Source: Natronospira proteinivora
GTDB lineage: Bacteria; Pseudomonadota; Gammaproteobacteria; Natronospirales; Natronospiraceae
Direction: 5' to 3'
DNA length: 64,000 nt
Assembly (NCBI RefSeq): GCF_024170465.1
Contig: NZ_JALJYF010000001.1
Location: forward strand, 620,001 to 684,000
In this document: in pieces, positions 25,643-34,532 of the stretch
How the letters are laid out: every line of letters starts with the position of its first letter
Position numbering within the stretch: the stretch's first letter is position 1
Notes under the pieces: generated by a model
Seen by the model: the letters and a program-made list of their open reading frames with translations, nothing else
Database searches by the model: none
What the model was told of the DNA's origin: nothing
Position numbers and translations under genes: made by a program

Positions 25643-26390
25643 AAGCCATGAGCATGGAGATGTGGTCGAGCTGCGACTGAATCGGCCGCCGGTGAATGCC
25701 TTGAATCCAGACCTGATCCAGGCCCTGGATCAGAAACTTGCTGATGCAGTGGCCCAGGGGGCCCGGGCGGTGGTGTTGTCCGGTGGCGAGAAGATGTTCT
25801 CGGCAGGGCTGGATGTGCCCATGTTGTTACGCCTGTCTCGTGACGAGATCACCACTTTTTGGGGGGATTTCTTCGGGCTGATGCGTCGGCTGGCGGAATG
25901 CCCGGTGCCGGTTTCGGCCGCTATTACCGGGCATAGTCCGGCTGGGGGCGCGGTACTGGCGATTTTTTGTGATCAACGGGTGATGAGCCGGGGGGAGTTT
26001 CGCATCGGCCTCAACGAGGTTCAGGTGGGGCTTCCTGTTCCGGATGTAATCTGTCATGGTCTCAAGCGACTGGTGGGGGGTGGAACGGCCAATCGGTTGC
26101 TTACTGCCGGGGAACTGATTTTGCCGGAGGAAGCCTTGCGTATCGGCTTTGTGGATGCCCTGGCTGATGATCCCGGGGCCACCCGACAGTCAGCCCTGGA
26201 TTGGGCCACTCACGTTGCGGCCCAGCCGCCGGTGGCGGTGGCTGCCACCCGTCGCGTAGCCCGGGCCGATTTGGTGGACCTGTTCGGCGCGGTGGACAGG
26301 GAGACCTGTGAAGCCATGAGCGATGTCTGGTTCAGTAGCGAAACCCAGGGTGCGATGCATGCCCTGGTGGAGCGGCTTGCGTCCAAGTAG
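25635..26390 (+). CDS. Enoyl-CoA hydratase/isomerase family protein
   Basis: Crotonase-fold protein of 251 residues, overlapping the truD stop by 8 nt. The oxyanion-hole region is GGEKMFSAGLDVPM and ITGHSPAGGAVLAI. The catalytic segment RIGLNEVQVGLPVP resembles delta3,delta2-enoyl-CoA isomerases (one Glu in the LNE position) rather than classical hydratases with two glutamates, so an isomerase role in unsaturated fatty acid breakdown is the better guess. No other beta-oxidation gene is nearby; its coupling to truD looks fortuitous. Confidence 0.85.
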   Translation: MIESHEHGDVVELRLNRPPVNALNPDLIQALDQKLADAVAQGARAVVLSGGEKMFSAGLDVPMLLRLSRDEITTFWGDFFGLMRRLAECPVPVSAAITGHSPAGGAVLAIFCDQRVMSRGEFRIGLNEVQVGLPVPDVICHGLKRLVGGGTANRLLTAGELILPEEALRIGFVDALADDPGATRQSALDWATHVAAQPPVAVAATRRVARADLVDLFGAVDRETCEAMSDVWFSSETQGAMHALVERLASK

Positions 26391-26415
26391 CCACCGTTCT
26401 GTCCTGTTCGAAACC

Positions 26416-26433
26416 CTGCCCCTTTCGGGGCAG
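26416..26433 (+). terminator. Hairpin after the enoyl-CoA isomerase-like gene
   Basis: CTGCCCC-TTTC-GGGGCAG, a perfect 7-bp stem with a tetraloop, 25 nt after the stop codon. The following sequence TGTGATTG has few T residues, so termination would be partial. Confidence 0.45.
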
Positions 26434-26466
26434 TGTGATTGAAATGTGTGTTGTCAGGAGAAGGCT

Positions 26467-26613
26467 ATGAATATTGATGTGAATCTATTGTTGGGCTTGC
26501 TCGCGATCATCGCCGGGATTCTGATCCTGGTGAAGCCCAAGCTGCTCAATTACGTGGTGGCGATCTTTCTGCTGGTCTATGGGGTGCTGAAGATCCTGCC
26601 CTATGTGACCTGA
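26467..26613 (+). CDS. DUF3096-type small membrane protein, 48 residues
   Basis: Short gene with a good ribosome site (AGGAG before ATG 26467). The product has two predicted hydrophobic segments: residues 6-22 (NLLLGLLAIIAGILILV) and 29-46, separated by KPKLLNY. The pattern of a hairpin with a Lys-Pro turn matches the DUF3096 family of tiny bacterial membrane proteins, whose role is unknown to me. It sits alone between two unrelated genes, with a hairpin upstream. Confidence 0.75.
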   Translation: MNIDVNLLLGLLAIIAGILILVKPKLLNYVVAIFLLVYGVLKILPYVT

Positions 26614-26629
26614 GCGGAAAGTCAGTGGG

Positions 26630-27175
26630 CTAGCTGCGGGTCGCCAGCAGGATATAGGCGGCCCCGGTTCCTCCGTCATCGGGCCGTGCCGAGCAGAAGG
26701 CCAGCACATCTTCGCGTTTTCTCAGCCAGCTGTTGAGCTTGGATTTCAGTACCGGCCCGGTATTGCCCGAACGAAGTCCTTTGCCGTGGACAATACGGAC
26801 ACAATTGATGTCCAGTTCCCGGCAGTCGGCCAGAAAGTAGGCCACACATTCCCGGGCTTCCTTCCAGTTCATGCCATGCAGGTCCAGCTCATCCTTGACC
26901 GGAATTCGGCCCTTGTGCAGGCGTTTGAGAATGTCGTCCCGCAGACCCGCCCGGGCAAAGCGCAGTTCTTCGCCGGTCTCCAGTGGCTGATCCCAGTCAC
27001 CATTGAGTGATTCGTCCAGCACAGCCGCATCATCACGGCGCCGAAAACGGGCTTTGGCGGGCGGCCGCGGGGCTTCTATTTCAGCCGCATCGTCCCGTAT
27101 GGGCTTGATATCACCCACGCTTTCACGAAACAGGGCGATCTCGTCCTCGGAGAGGGGTGTCTTGCGCTTGGCCAT
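26630..27175 (-). CDS. Smr-domain protein (SmrA-like)
   Basis: 181-residue protein starting at ATG 27175 (GGAG 9 nt upstream). Residues 1-90 are a charged N-terminal extension with [16 protein letters not shown] and [21 protein letters not shown], as in SmrA of enterics. The C-terminal Smr domain (about 95-180) has both landmarks, LDLHGM and IVHGKG, and ends [14 protein letters not shown]. Smr domains are nucleases; SmrB homologues cleave mRNA at collided ribosomes, while the role of SmrA is less clear. It is divergent from surE and convergent with the DUF3096 gene. Confidence 0.88.
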   Translation of the reverse strand: MAKRKTPLSEDEIALFRESVGDIKPIRDDAAEIEAPRPPAKARFRRRDDAAVLDESLNGDWDQPLETGEELRFARAGLRDDILKRLHKGRIPVKDELDLHGMNWKEARECVAYFLADCRELDINCVRIVHGKGLRSGNTGPVLKSKLNSWLRKREDVLAFCSARPDDGGTGAAYILLATRS

Positions 27176-27279
27176 GACAGCATCTCCATGGGGACTGGAA
27201 CGACGAAAATACCGCACAAGACGGCATTGGGAAAGCACCCCCCGGTATCCAATAGATGCGGGACCGGGGCGGTTTCCAG

Positions 27280-27285
27280 TATAGT
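27280..27285 (+). promoter_or_regulatory. Possible -10 element before surE
   Basis: TATAGT at 27280-27285 lies 35 nt before the surE TTG start in the 144-bp divergent gap between smr and surE. No convincing -35 element is seen. Confidence 0.3.
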
Positions 27286-27319
27286 GTGGCGCGTTTATGC
27301 GCCGATTCCGGAGACGGTA

Positions 27320-28105
27320 TTGAAGATCCTAGTCAGCAACGATGATGGTTACCTGGCCACCGGCATCAATGTGCTGGCAGAAGCCCTGTCGGCTGTGGGT
27401 CAGGTCACGGTGGTGGCGCCGGATCGCAATCGCAGCGGTGCCAGCAATTCCCTGACCCTGGATACGCCGCTTCGGATTCACCAGACCGGGGAACGTCGAT
27501 ACTGCGTGGAAGGGACCCCCACCGACAGCGTCCACGCGGCCATTACCGGCCTGCTGGATGAGCAATCGGATATGGTGGTATCCGGTATCAATGAAGGGGC
27601 CAATCTGGGTGATGATGTCCTCTATTCGGGGACTGTGGCGGCAGCCATGGAGGGACGTTTTCTGGGCCTGCCGGCCATTGCCGTCTCCCTGGTGCTGGGG
27701 GAAGGGCAGCATTATCAGACCGCGGCCCGGGTGGTTATCGAACTGCTAGCGCGGATGCGCGCCGAACCCTTGCCGGCGGATACCATTCTCAATGTGAATG
27801 TGCCGGATCGCCCTTATGAGGCACTCACCGGTTTTCAGGCCACCCGCCTGGGCCACCGTAAGCGGGCCGAGGCCCTGGTTCGTGACACCGATCCACGGGG
27901 CCGGCCCCTGTACTGGATTGGACCGGCCGGTTCGGAAGAAGATGCCGGGCCGGGAACCGATTTTCACGCCGTCCGGGCCGGGGCGGTGTCCATCACCCCC
28001 CTGCAGGTGGATCTGACACGCTATGCGGCGCTGGATCAGATTGCCGGCTGGCTGGACTCGGCGCAGAATGATTCGAACAAGCGGCAAAAGGGAAGCAGTG
28101 CATGA
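27320..28105 (+). CDS. surE: 5'/3'-nucleotidase SurE
   Basis: Stationary-phase survival nucleotidase acting on nucleoside monophosphates and short polyphosphates. The start is TTG 27320 with GGAG 7 nt upstream, giving the canonical [11 protein letters not shown] with metal-binding Asp8 and Asp9. Other motifs: [55 protein letters not shown]. At 261 residues it is full length. It overlaps pcm by ATGA in the standard surE-pcm-nlpD-rpoS array. Confidence 0.96.
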   Translation: MKILVSNDDGYLATGINVLAEALSAVGQVTVVAPDRNRSGASNSLTLDTPLRIHQTGERRYCVEGTPTDSVHAAITGLLDEQSDMVVSGINEGANLGDDVLYSGTVAAAMEGRFLGLPAIAVSLVLGEGQHYQTAARVVIELLARMRAEPLPADTILNVNVPDRPYEALTGFQATRLGHRKRAEALVRDTDPRGRPLYWIGPAGSEEDAGPGTDFHAVRAGAVSITPLQVDLTRYAALDQIAGWLDSAQNDSNKRQKGSSA

Positions 28106-28761
28106 CCGCACCCATTGACGGTATCGGCATGACATCGGCGCGGACTCGTGATCGCCTGGTCAAACGTCTTCAGGAAAACGGCATTCGTCATCCCGGGGTG
28201 CTGGAAGCGATTCGCAATACGCCACGACATCTTTTCGTGGATGAGGCACTTTCCAGCCGGGCCTATGAGGATACAGCGCTGCCCATCGGCCATGGCCAGA
28301 CTATCTCCCAGCCCTGGGTGGTGGCGCGTATGACCGAGGCCATTGTCGAGACAGGCCGGCCCGGCAAGGTACTGGAGATCGGTACCGGCTGTGGCTATCA
28401 GACCGCAGTGATGAGTGGATTGGTGGATCAGGTATTCACCCTGGAGCGAATCTCGGCCCTGCTGCAACGGGCCCGGAAAACCCTGCGCCAGATCGGGATT
28501 CGTAATGTTCGTTTCCAGCATGGTGATGGTTTCGAGGGCTGGGCGGATCACGCTCCCTTTGACGCTATCCTGGCCGCTGCTGCCCCCGAGCAGGTCCCCG
28601 AGAGTCTGCTGCATCAAATGGCTGACGGTGGCGTGCTGGTGATTCCCGTGGGTCCGGCAGGGCGTCAGGAACTGCTGCGTATCCACCGTGTGGGCAATCA
28701 GCTGGAGCAGGAGAACCTGGGGCTGGTGAGTTTCGTGCCGCTGCGGGGCGGACGGATCTGA
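28102..28761 (+). CDS. pcm: Protein-L-isoaspartate O-methyltransferase
   Basis: Repairs isoaspartyl residues in aged proteins using S-adenosylmethionine. The 219-residue protein has the family region [30 protein letters not shown] and the cofactor-binding loop [13 protein letters not shown], followed by [13 protein letters not shown] and GGVLVIPVG. It overlaps surE upstream and shares one base with the following gene. Confidence 0.97.
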   Translation: MTAPIDGIGMTSARTRDRLVKRLQENGIRHPGVLEAIRNTPRHLFVDEALSSRAYEDTALPIGHGQTISQPWVVARMTEAIVETGRPGKVLEIGTGCGYQTAVMSGLVDQVFTLERISALLQRARKTLRQIGIRNVRFQHGDGFEGWADHAPFDAILAAAAPEQVPESLLHQMADGGVLVIPVGPAGRQELLRIHRVGNQLEQENLGLVSFVPLRGGRI

Positions 28762-29342
28762 TGCGGATTTTTTCCTTTCTTTACGCCCGGGTGATGCGTT
28801 GGTCGGCCCATCCCAAGGCACCCTGGTATCTGGGTGGGATGAGCTTTGCCGAATCCACCTTCTTTCCCGTGCCCCCGGATGTGATGCTGGCCCCCATGAC
28901 CCTGGCCCGACCGGATCATTGGTTCCGGTTTGCATTGATCACTACCCTGGCTTCGGTGGCCGGGGGGATCGTGGGCTGGTTGATGGGATATTTTGCCGTC
29001 GAACTGGTCATGCCCATGATTGAGCAGGCCGGCTATGCACCGGCCTATGAACGGGCCCGAGACTGGTTCCTGGACTGGGGTTTCTGGGCCGTGCTGCTGG
29101 CGGGGTTTTCCCCCATTCCCTACAAGATCTTTACTATCGCCGCCGGGGTGCTGTCTCTCAATCTGCCCCTGTTCATTCTGGCTTCCTGCCTGGGGCGGGG
29201 GGGGCGATTCTTCCTGGTGGCTGGCTTGATAAGCTGGGGCGGGCCGCCGGTGGAGGCACGGATTAAGCAGCACATCGACATTATCGGTTGGTTAACGGTG
29301 CTGATACTGGTGCTGGTTTTTGTCTGGTGGCGTTTGACTTGA
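28761..29342 (+). CDS. yqaA: YqaA-type DedA/SNARE-associated membrane protein
   Basis: 193-residue inner-membrane protein with four to five hydrophobic segments. Typical features of the YqaA branch of the DedA family are AESTFFPVPPDVMLAPM near residue 30 and the GFSPIPYKIFTIAAG re-entrant-loop motif in the middle. DedA relatives recycle undecaprenyl phosphate or phospholipids across the membrane; for YqaA the substrate is not known. It lies between pcm and nlpD, a location shared by many Gammaproteobacteria. Confidence 0.9.
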   Translation: MRIFSFLYARVMRWSAHPKAPWYLGGMSFAESTFFPVPPDVMLAPMTLARPDHWFRFALITTLASVAGGIVGWLMGYFAVELVMPMIEQAGYAPAYERARDWFLDWGFWAVLLAGFSPIPYKIFTIAAGVLSLNLPLFILASCLGRGGRFFLVAGLISWGGPPVEARIKQHIDIIGWLTVLILVLVFVWWRLT

Positions 29343-29410
29343 TGCTTTCCGCTGGCAATGGCCCTGGTGTAGCCTTGAGGGACCAGACAGCCACGGTGCC
29401 TGATCAAACC

Positions 29411-30172
29411 ATGCCCAAGCGGCCCTTTCACTGCATTGCCTTTATCCTGCTGCCGGCGATTTTGTTGGCGGCTTGTTCGGGTGCCCTGCGTTGGGAAGAG
29501 CAGAGCTACACCGTCCAGGAAGGGGATACCCTGTATTCCATCGCCTTTGATCATGATCTGGATTACCGTGAACTGGCGGAATGGAATGACATAGGCCAGA
29601 ACTATCTGATTTTTCCGGGCGATGAACTGGCCCTCAGTGAACGTGCTGCTCCCCATGTAAGTCGCACCCAAAGCAGCAGTGCTGTCTCTGCCTCGCGTGA
29701 TACCAGCGGTTCTCAAGCTCGCAGTGAGCGTGACGGCGATGGCGGAAACGGAGCTGAGCCCGAGTCCCCGCAGCCCTCTACGCCCAGCGAGCCACCGCAA
29801 CGTCGCGACGATATCAACTGGGCCTGGCCAGTGGAGGGGGATATTATCAACCGCTTCGGTGAAGGCAGCCGGAACACAGGGCTTCAGATTGCTGCCGAGG
29901 AGGGCACCGCAGTTAATGCCGCAGCCTCGGGACGCGTGGTCTATACGGGCAGTGGACTGATCGGATACGGTAAGCTTATTATCATCAAGCATGATGATAT
30001 CTTCCTAAGTGCTTACGGGCACAACCGGGAGATTCTGGTGGAAGAAGGAGATGAAGTGGATGAAGGGCAGCGTATTGGACGTGTTGGCCTTGGAAGAGGC
30101 AACCGTTCCATGCTGCACTTTGAGATCCGCTCCGAAGGGGAAGCCGTCGATCCAGAGGGCTATCTTCCTTGA
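29411..30172 (+). CDS. nlpD: Murein hydrolase activator NlpD
   Basis: Outer-membrane lipoprotein that activates the amidase AmiC at the septum. Start ATG 29411 precedes a lipoprotein signal peptide with lipobox LAAC; an in-frame GTG five codons earlier is possible. A LysM domain follows (YTVQEGDTLYSIAF to about residue 75), then a Ser/Arg/Glu-rich linker and a C-terminal M23 (LytM) domain. The first metal site is degenerate (NTGLQIA where peptidases have HxGxD), as expected for an activator rather than an enzyme. The rpoS promoter probably lies inside this gene, as in enterics. Confidence 0.93.
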   Translation: MPKRPFHCIAFILLPAILLAACSGALRWEEQSYTVQEGDTLYSIAFDHDLDYRELAEWNDIGQNYLIFPGDELALSERAAPHVSRTQSSSAVSASRDTSGSQARSERDGDGGNGAEPESPQPSTPSEPPQRRDDINWAWPVEGDIINRFGEGSRNTGLQIAAEEGTAVNAAASGRVVYTGSGLIGYGKLIIIKHDDIFLSAYGHNREILVEEGDEVDEGQRIGRVGLGRGNRSMLHFEIRSEGEAVDPEGYLP

Positions 30173-30221
30173 TGACTTGCAGGCATGATGTCTGACAGTG
30201 TCTGAGCCAGTGAGGGGAGTT

Positions 30222-31205
30222 ATGGGGGTACGGTACTCACAAGACGCCGACGAGGCCGTCAAGACCAAGCCTTCCGATCTGAAAGAGGCCGAGCCATCCT
30301 TTGGGCAGCCGTTGGGCGGGGCCGAAAGCAACGATGTGGATTTGGCTGCCACGCCGAGTGCTTTTCCCGAGGAGCAGCTGGATGCCACTCGGATGTACCT
30401 CAGTGAAATCGGTTTCTCCCCCCTCCTGACCCCGGAAGAAGAAGTCTATTTTGCCCGCAAGGCCCTGGCCGGCAATGAGGCCGCTCGCAAGCGCATGATC
30501 GAGAGCAATCTTCGCCTGGTGGTAAAGATTGCCCGCCGCTATAACAATCGTGGATTGCCGTTACTGGACCTGATTGAGGAAGGCAATCTGGGCTTGATTC
30601 ACGCCGTTGAGAAGTTTGACCCAGAGCGGGGTTTTCGTTTCTCCACCTACGCCACCTGGTGGATCCGCCAGACCATCGAGCGGGCCATCATGAATCAGAC
30701 CCGCACCATCCGCCTGCCCATCCATGTGATCAAGGAAATCAATCTCTATTTGCGGGCGGCTCGCAAGCTGACCCAGACACTGGACCGGGAACCCACGGCC
30801 GAGGAAGTGGCCGAGCACATGGGCAAGCCTCTGGAAGATGTGGAAAAGATGATTGGTTTAAACGAACGGATCGCCTCGGTGGATACTCCCATCGGCAAGG
30901 ACGGTGACCGTTCCCTGCTGGATGCCATTCCGGATGACGGGGAGAGTGATCCCTTCCAAATGCTCCAGGACCAGGACCTTTACTCGGTGGTGGATGTCTG
31001 GTTGAGCCGATTGACGGAAAAACAGCGGGAAGTGGTTCAACGCCGATTCGGCCTTAACGGTTTTGAAAAAGCCACGCTTGAGGAAGTGGGCAATTGTATC
31101 GGCGTGACCCGGGAACGGGTCCGGCAGATCCAGATGGATGCCCTCAAGCGCCTGCGCCGTTTATTGGAGAAGGAAGGTCTCTCGGAAGAATCCCTGTTTG
31201 AATAA
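30222..31205 (+). CDS. rpoS: RNA polymerase sigma factor RpoS
   Basis: Stationary-phase and general stress sigma factor, 327 residues, starting at ATG 30222 behind GAGGGGAG. Region 1.2/2 is intact: TRMYLSEIG, then [31 protein letters not shown] and [17 protein letters not shown] (2.3-2.4, -10 recognition). Region 3 has [11 protein letters not shown], and region 4 has [20 protein letters not shown] for -35 recognition. The gap after nlpD is 49 nt. No frameshift or truncation is visible. Confidence 0.98.
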   Translation: MGVRYSQDADEAVKTKPSDLKEAEPSFGQPLGGAESNDVDLAATPSAFPEEQLDATRMYLSEIGFSPLLTPEEEVYFARKALAGNEAARKRMIESNLRLVVKIARRYNNRGLPLLDLIEEGNLGLIHAVEKFDPERGFRFSTYATWWIRQTIERAIMNQTRTIRLPIHVIKEINLYLRAARKLTQTLDREPTAEEVAEHMGKPLEDVEKMIGLNERIASVDTPIGKDGDRSLLDAIPDDGESDPFQMLQDQDLYSVVDVWLSRLTEKQREVVQRRFGLNGFEKATLEEVGNCIGVTRERVRQIQMDALKRLRRLLEKEGLSEESLFE

Positions 31206-31231
31206 TCCAGCAGCCGATCACCGGTTTGGGT

Positions 31232-31615
31232 TTATTTCTCAATCATCAGCATGGCAGCCACCACCGGTCTTTCCTCGGCCACCAGGACATTGAAGGTCCG
31301 GCAGGCCGCGCCGGTATCCATGAATTCCAGACCAATGCCTTGCCCTAGAACATGAGCCAGAATTTCCTGCGGGGGAATGCGGTTTTCCGACCCCGTGCCC
31401 AGCAGGATCAGCTCCGGTTGATTCTGGATCAGGGCATCGAAGTCCCCGGTTTGCAGGTCCTCGAAGCGCTCCGGACGCCAGCTGGTGTCCGTCCGTGTGG
31501 GCGTCAGCACAAAGCTTTGCGTGATAACATGATCGTTCACTCGCACCTGACCCGGTTCGTAGCCCCGGATGATCTGGCGGGTGTCGTCGGCCAAAAAGTC
31601 TTTTTCAACGCGCAT
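31232..31615 (-). CDS. Mth938/DUF498-like protein
   Basis: 127-residue cytoplasmic protein of the Mth938-like (NDUFAF3/DUF498) family: RGYEPGQVRVND, the middle ILLGTGSENRIPPQEIL and the C-terminal MDTGAACRTFNVLVAEERPVVAAML are characteristic. Mitochondrial relatives help assemble complex I; the bacterial function is unknown. It is convergent with rpoS and divergent, at only 25 bp, from the RpfE-like gene. Confidence 0.85.
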   Translation of the reverse strand: MRVEKDFLADDTRQIIRGYEPGQVRVNDHVITQSFVLTPTRTDTSWRPERFEDLQTGDFDALIQNQPELILLGTGSENRIPPQEILAHVLGQGIGLEFMDTGAACRTFNVLVAEERPVVAAMLMIEK

Positions 31616-31640
31616 TGCTCGAGACCACTCCCGGATTGCC

Positions 31641-32684
31641 GTGACAGCCCATCAGTCTAACAGCCCCCAAGAGTCTGCTCCCAGTGTATTGACCCTGGAT
31701 TTGTCCGGCAGCCTGGAATCCAGCCGCCTGTTGGTGGAGGATCTGGCGCAGCAGGCGCCCCATTGGCCGGCCTTTGCGCGGGTTTTGTCGCGTGGGGAAT
31801 GGCTGGCGCCAGGCCCCTCGATTCCCCAGATACCGTCACCGGCCCCCCTGGCTTTGCTGGGGGAGGGTGAAGATCCTGCCGATGCCTTCTGGCTGCGTGC
31901 CGATCCCGTTCATTTGCGCCCGGACCAGGACTTTCTATTGCTGTGGGATGCCTCGGCCCTGGACCTGAGCGACGAGGAGGCCCGCCAACTGGCGGAGACT
32001 TTCAACGGTCATTTTCAGGCGGACGGTTTCCTGCTCAAGACACCCGCTCCGGGGCGCTGGTACCTGCGATGCGCTTCCACTATAGAGGGCGAGACCACGC
32101 CGGTGGACGAGGTTACGGGCCGCAATATTGCCCATTTCATGCCCCGGGGGAAGGATTGCCAACGCTTGGCGCAATTGATGAACGAAACCCAGATGCTGTT
32201 TCACGAGCACCCGGTCAATCAGGCCCGGGCAGCCAGTGGGCAGTGGACGGTCAGCGGCGTTTGGCCCTGGGGCGGCGGCCGTTTGCCCCCAGCCGAGCCC
32301 CATGACGGTTTGACCATTTTCAGCGACGACCCCCTTCACCGGGGCCTGGCCCGTTGGCAGTCGGCGACGGCCCATGCGGTGCCCGGGGACTATGATCAAT
32401 GGAAACTCCGGGCCGGGCAGCGCAATCTGGTCCGCTTGGATCAGCCCGCGATTCCGGCCCGCCACGGTGATGGACCGGCATGGCAAACGGCCTTGGCGGA
32501 TATTGAAAACCGTTGGCTGCTGCCGGCCTTGGCCGATGGTCAATCCCTGTTACTGAATCTGGGTCGCCTGGGTCGAGTCCGCTATGCTCCGTCCATGGGT
32601 TGGCGGTTTTGGCGCCGCTCCCGTCCCCTCTGGTATTGGCTGACGGTGACTTTGGATCAGACCTCGGATGAGTCTACTCAATGA
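31641..32684 (+). CDS. RpfE-like protein coupled to recJ
   Basis: 347 residues if GTG 31641 is the start, which is uncertain as the frame is open to 31569 and no clear ribosome site is seen. The protein resembles the conserved family next to recJ in Xanthomonas (RpfE) and other Gammaproteobacteria, sometimes labelled phosphoglycerate mutase because of weak similarity to the alkaline phosphatase fold. Recognisable blocks are HFMPRGKDCQRLAQLMNE, MLFHEHPVN and SGVWPWGGGRLP. No catalytic function is established. The ATGA overlap with recJ implies coupled expression. Confidence 0.75.
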   Translation: MTAHQSNSPQESAPSVLTLDLSGSLESSRLLVEDLAQQAPHWPAFARVLSRGEWLAPGPSIPQIPSPAPLALLGEGEDPADAFWLRADPVHLRPDQDFLLLWDASALDLSDEEARQLAETFNGHFQADGFLLKTPAPGRWYLRCASTIEGETTPVDEVTGRNIAHFMPRGKDCQRLAQLMNETQMLFHEHPVNQARAASGQWTVSGVWPWGGGRLPPAEPHDGLTIFSDDPLHRGLARWQSATAHAVPGDYDQWKLRAGQRNLVRLDQPAIPARHGDGPAWQTALADIENRWLLPALADGQSLLLNLGRLGRVRYAPSMGWRFWRRSRPLWYWLTVTLDQTSDESTQ

Positions 32685-34429
32685 GCTCGCAGCCCCCTGA
32701 ATATGCCAGCCGGATTCGACGCCGTTCTGTGGATACCCTCCGGGGCTTGTCCGGCGTGGGGCATCCGGTGCTACGGCGAGTCTATGCTGCCCGCGGTATC
32801 CAGAGCGAGAGCGAGTTGCGTTACAGCACCGATCAGCTGGCCAGCCCCGACTCCCTGGCCGGCCTGTCCGACGCCGTCCGGGTTCTGTTCCGTCATTTGC
32901 GCAAGGGCCGTATTCTGATCGTCGGTGATTTCGATGCCGATGGGGCCACCAGCACGGCCTTGCTGCTGTCCGCCCTCAAGGAGGGTTTTGGTGCCACCCA
33001 GGTGGATTACCTGGTCCCCAACCGCTTTGAGTTTGGCTATGGCCTGTCACCGGAACTGGTGGATGTGGCCGCGGAACAATCGCCCACGCTGATCATTACC
33101 GTGGACAATGGCATCTCCAGTATCGAAGGGGTGGCCAGAGCCAAGCGCCTGGGTATGGAAGTTCTGATCACCGATCACCACCTGCCGGGGGAAAACCTGC
33201 CCGAGGCCGAGGCCATCGTGAATCCGGTGTTGCCCGGCAGTGATTTTCCCAGCCCCAACCTGGCTGGGGTGGGGGTGGTTTTCTATCTTCTATTGGCCCT
33301 GCGCCGCTATATGCGGGAGAAGGGCGCCTTCCAGGAGCGTGGCCTGAGTGAGCCGCGCCTGGCCGAATGGCTGGATCTGGTGGCCCTGGGCACGGTGGCC
33401 GATCTGGTGCCCCTGGATCGAAATAACCGCCTGCTGGTGCATCAGGGGCTGCAGCGGATCCGAAGCGGTCGGTTACGGCCGGGGCTGGATGCCCTGATTC
33501 GCGTGGCCGGCCGAAATCGGGCCGACCTGGCCGCCTCCGATCTGGCCTTTGCCGTCGCCCCCCGGCTTAACGCGGCGGGTCGTCTGGATGATATGTCCCA
33601 CGGCATTGAGACCCTGCTGTGTCAGGATGCGGACCGGGCCTGGGAAGGGGCCATGGCCCTGGACGCCATGAATCATCGACGGCGGGATATCGAGCAATCC
33701 ATGCAGACCCAGGCCGAGCGGGCCATCGAACGGCTCAAATTGCCGGACAGCCAGGGATTGCCGGAAGGCCTGACCCTCTACCAGCCCGACTGGCACAGCG
33801 GGATTGTGGGGCTGGTGGCCTCGCGGATGAAAGAGCGTTTTCACCGGCCGGTGGCGGCCTTTGCGCGCAATGAGAACGGCTCTCTCAAGGGCTCCTTGCG
33901 TTCGGTGCCGGGGATTCACATCCGGGATGTGTTGGCCGATATCGACACCTGCCACCCGGGTTTGATTGAGCGATTTGGTGGCCATGCCATGGCCGCCGGC
34001 TTGACCCTTGCGCCGGAGGGATTGTCCCGTTTTCGCGAGGCGTTTCAGTCCGGCGTCGCCCAGCGAGCCGATGCTGACAAGCTGGCCGGGGTCATTCTCA
34101 GTGACGGTGAATTGGCGCCCAATGAGTTTTCTCTGGAACTGGCCGAGCAGCTGCGCCGGGGCGGACCCTGGGGGCAGGGGTTTCCCGAGCCCCTGTTCGA
34201 TGGCGAGTTTTTCGTGCTGGAACAGCGGATTGTCGGGGAACGCCATCTCAAATGCCGTCTCCAGCATCCCGATGTGGCCACCCCCATTGATGCCATTGCC
34301 TTCAATCCGGATCCCTTCTGGCTGGATGCCCTGCCGGAGCGTATCCGGATTGCCTACAGCCTGGATGTAAACGAATGGCGGGGGCTTCGCCGTCCCCAGC
34401 TTCTGATCAAACATATCGAGCGGATATGA
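32681..34429 (+). CDS. recJ: Single-stranded-DNA-specific exonuclease RecJ
   Basis: 5'-3' exonuclease of the RecF recombination and mismatch repair pathways. The 582-residue protein has the DHH-family motifs: GDFDADGATSTALL near residue 87, IITVDNGISS and the eponymous ITDHHLPG, followed by NPVLPGSDFPSPNLAGVGV. The DHHA1 domain with GRLDDMSHG and the GGHAMAAGL motif is around 290-440, and the C-terminal OB-like part follows. It overlaps the RpfE-like gene by ATGA. Confidence 0.97.
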   Translation: MSSQPPEYASRIRRRSVDTLRGLSGVGHPVLRRVYAARGIQSESELRYSTDQLASPDSLAGLSDAVRVLFRHLRKGRILIVGDFDADGATSTALLLSALKEGFGATQVDYLVPNRFEFGYGLSPELVDVAAEQSPTLIITVDNGISSIEGVARAKRLGMEVLITDHHLPGENLPEAEAIVNPVLPGSDFPSPNLAGVGVVFYLLLALRRYMREKGAFQERGLSEPRLAEWLDLVALGTVADLVPLDRNNRLLVHQGLQRIRSGRLRPGLDALIRVAGRNRADLAASDLAFAVAPRLNAAGRLDDMSHGIETLLCQDADRAWEGAMALDAMNHRRRDIEQSMQTQAERAIERLKLPDSQGLPEGLTLYQPDWHSGIVGLVASRMKERFHRPVAAFARNENGSLKGSLRSVPGIHIRDVLADIDTCHPGLIERFGGHAMAAGLTLAPEGLSRFREAFQSGVAQRADADKLAGVILSDGELAPNEFSLELAEQLRRGGPWGQGFPEPLFDGEFFVLEQRIVGERHLKCRLQHPDVATPIDAIAFNPDPFWLDALPERIRIAYSLDVNEWRGLRRPQLLIKHIERI

Positions 34430-34462
34430 TTGCCCGCGTGGGCTGCAGCCTACGTTTCGCGG

Positions 34463-34491
34463 TTCATGCCGGAAGTCTGATCGTGTAGCAT
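34463..34491 (+). promoter_or_regulatory. Possible prfB promoter
   Basis: TTCATG and TAGCAT separated by 17 nt, about 40 nt ahead of the prfB start in the recJ-prfB gap. Each hexamer matches the consensus only partly. Confidence 0.3.
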
Positions 34492-34532
34492 AGGCGCGTT
34501 TATCCCAACCTTCAGTTTGGAGTAGTGAGACC

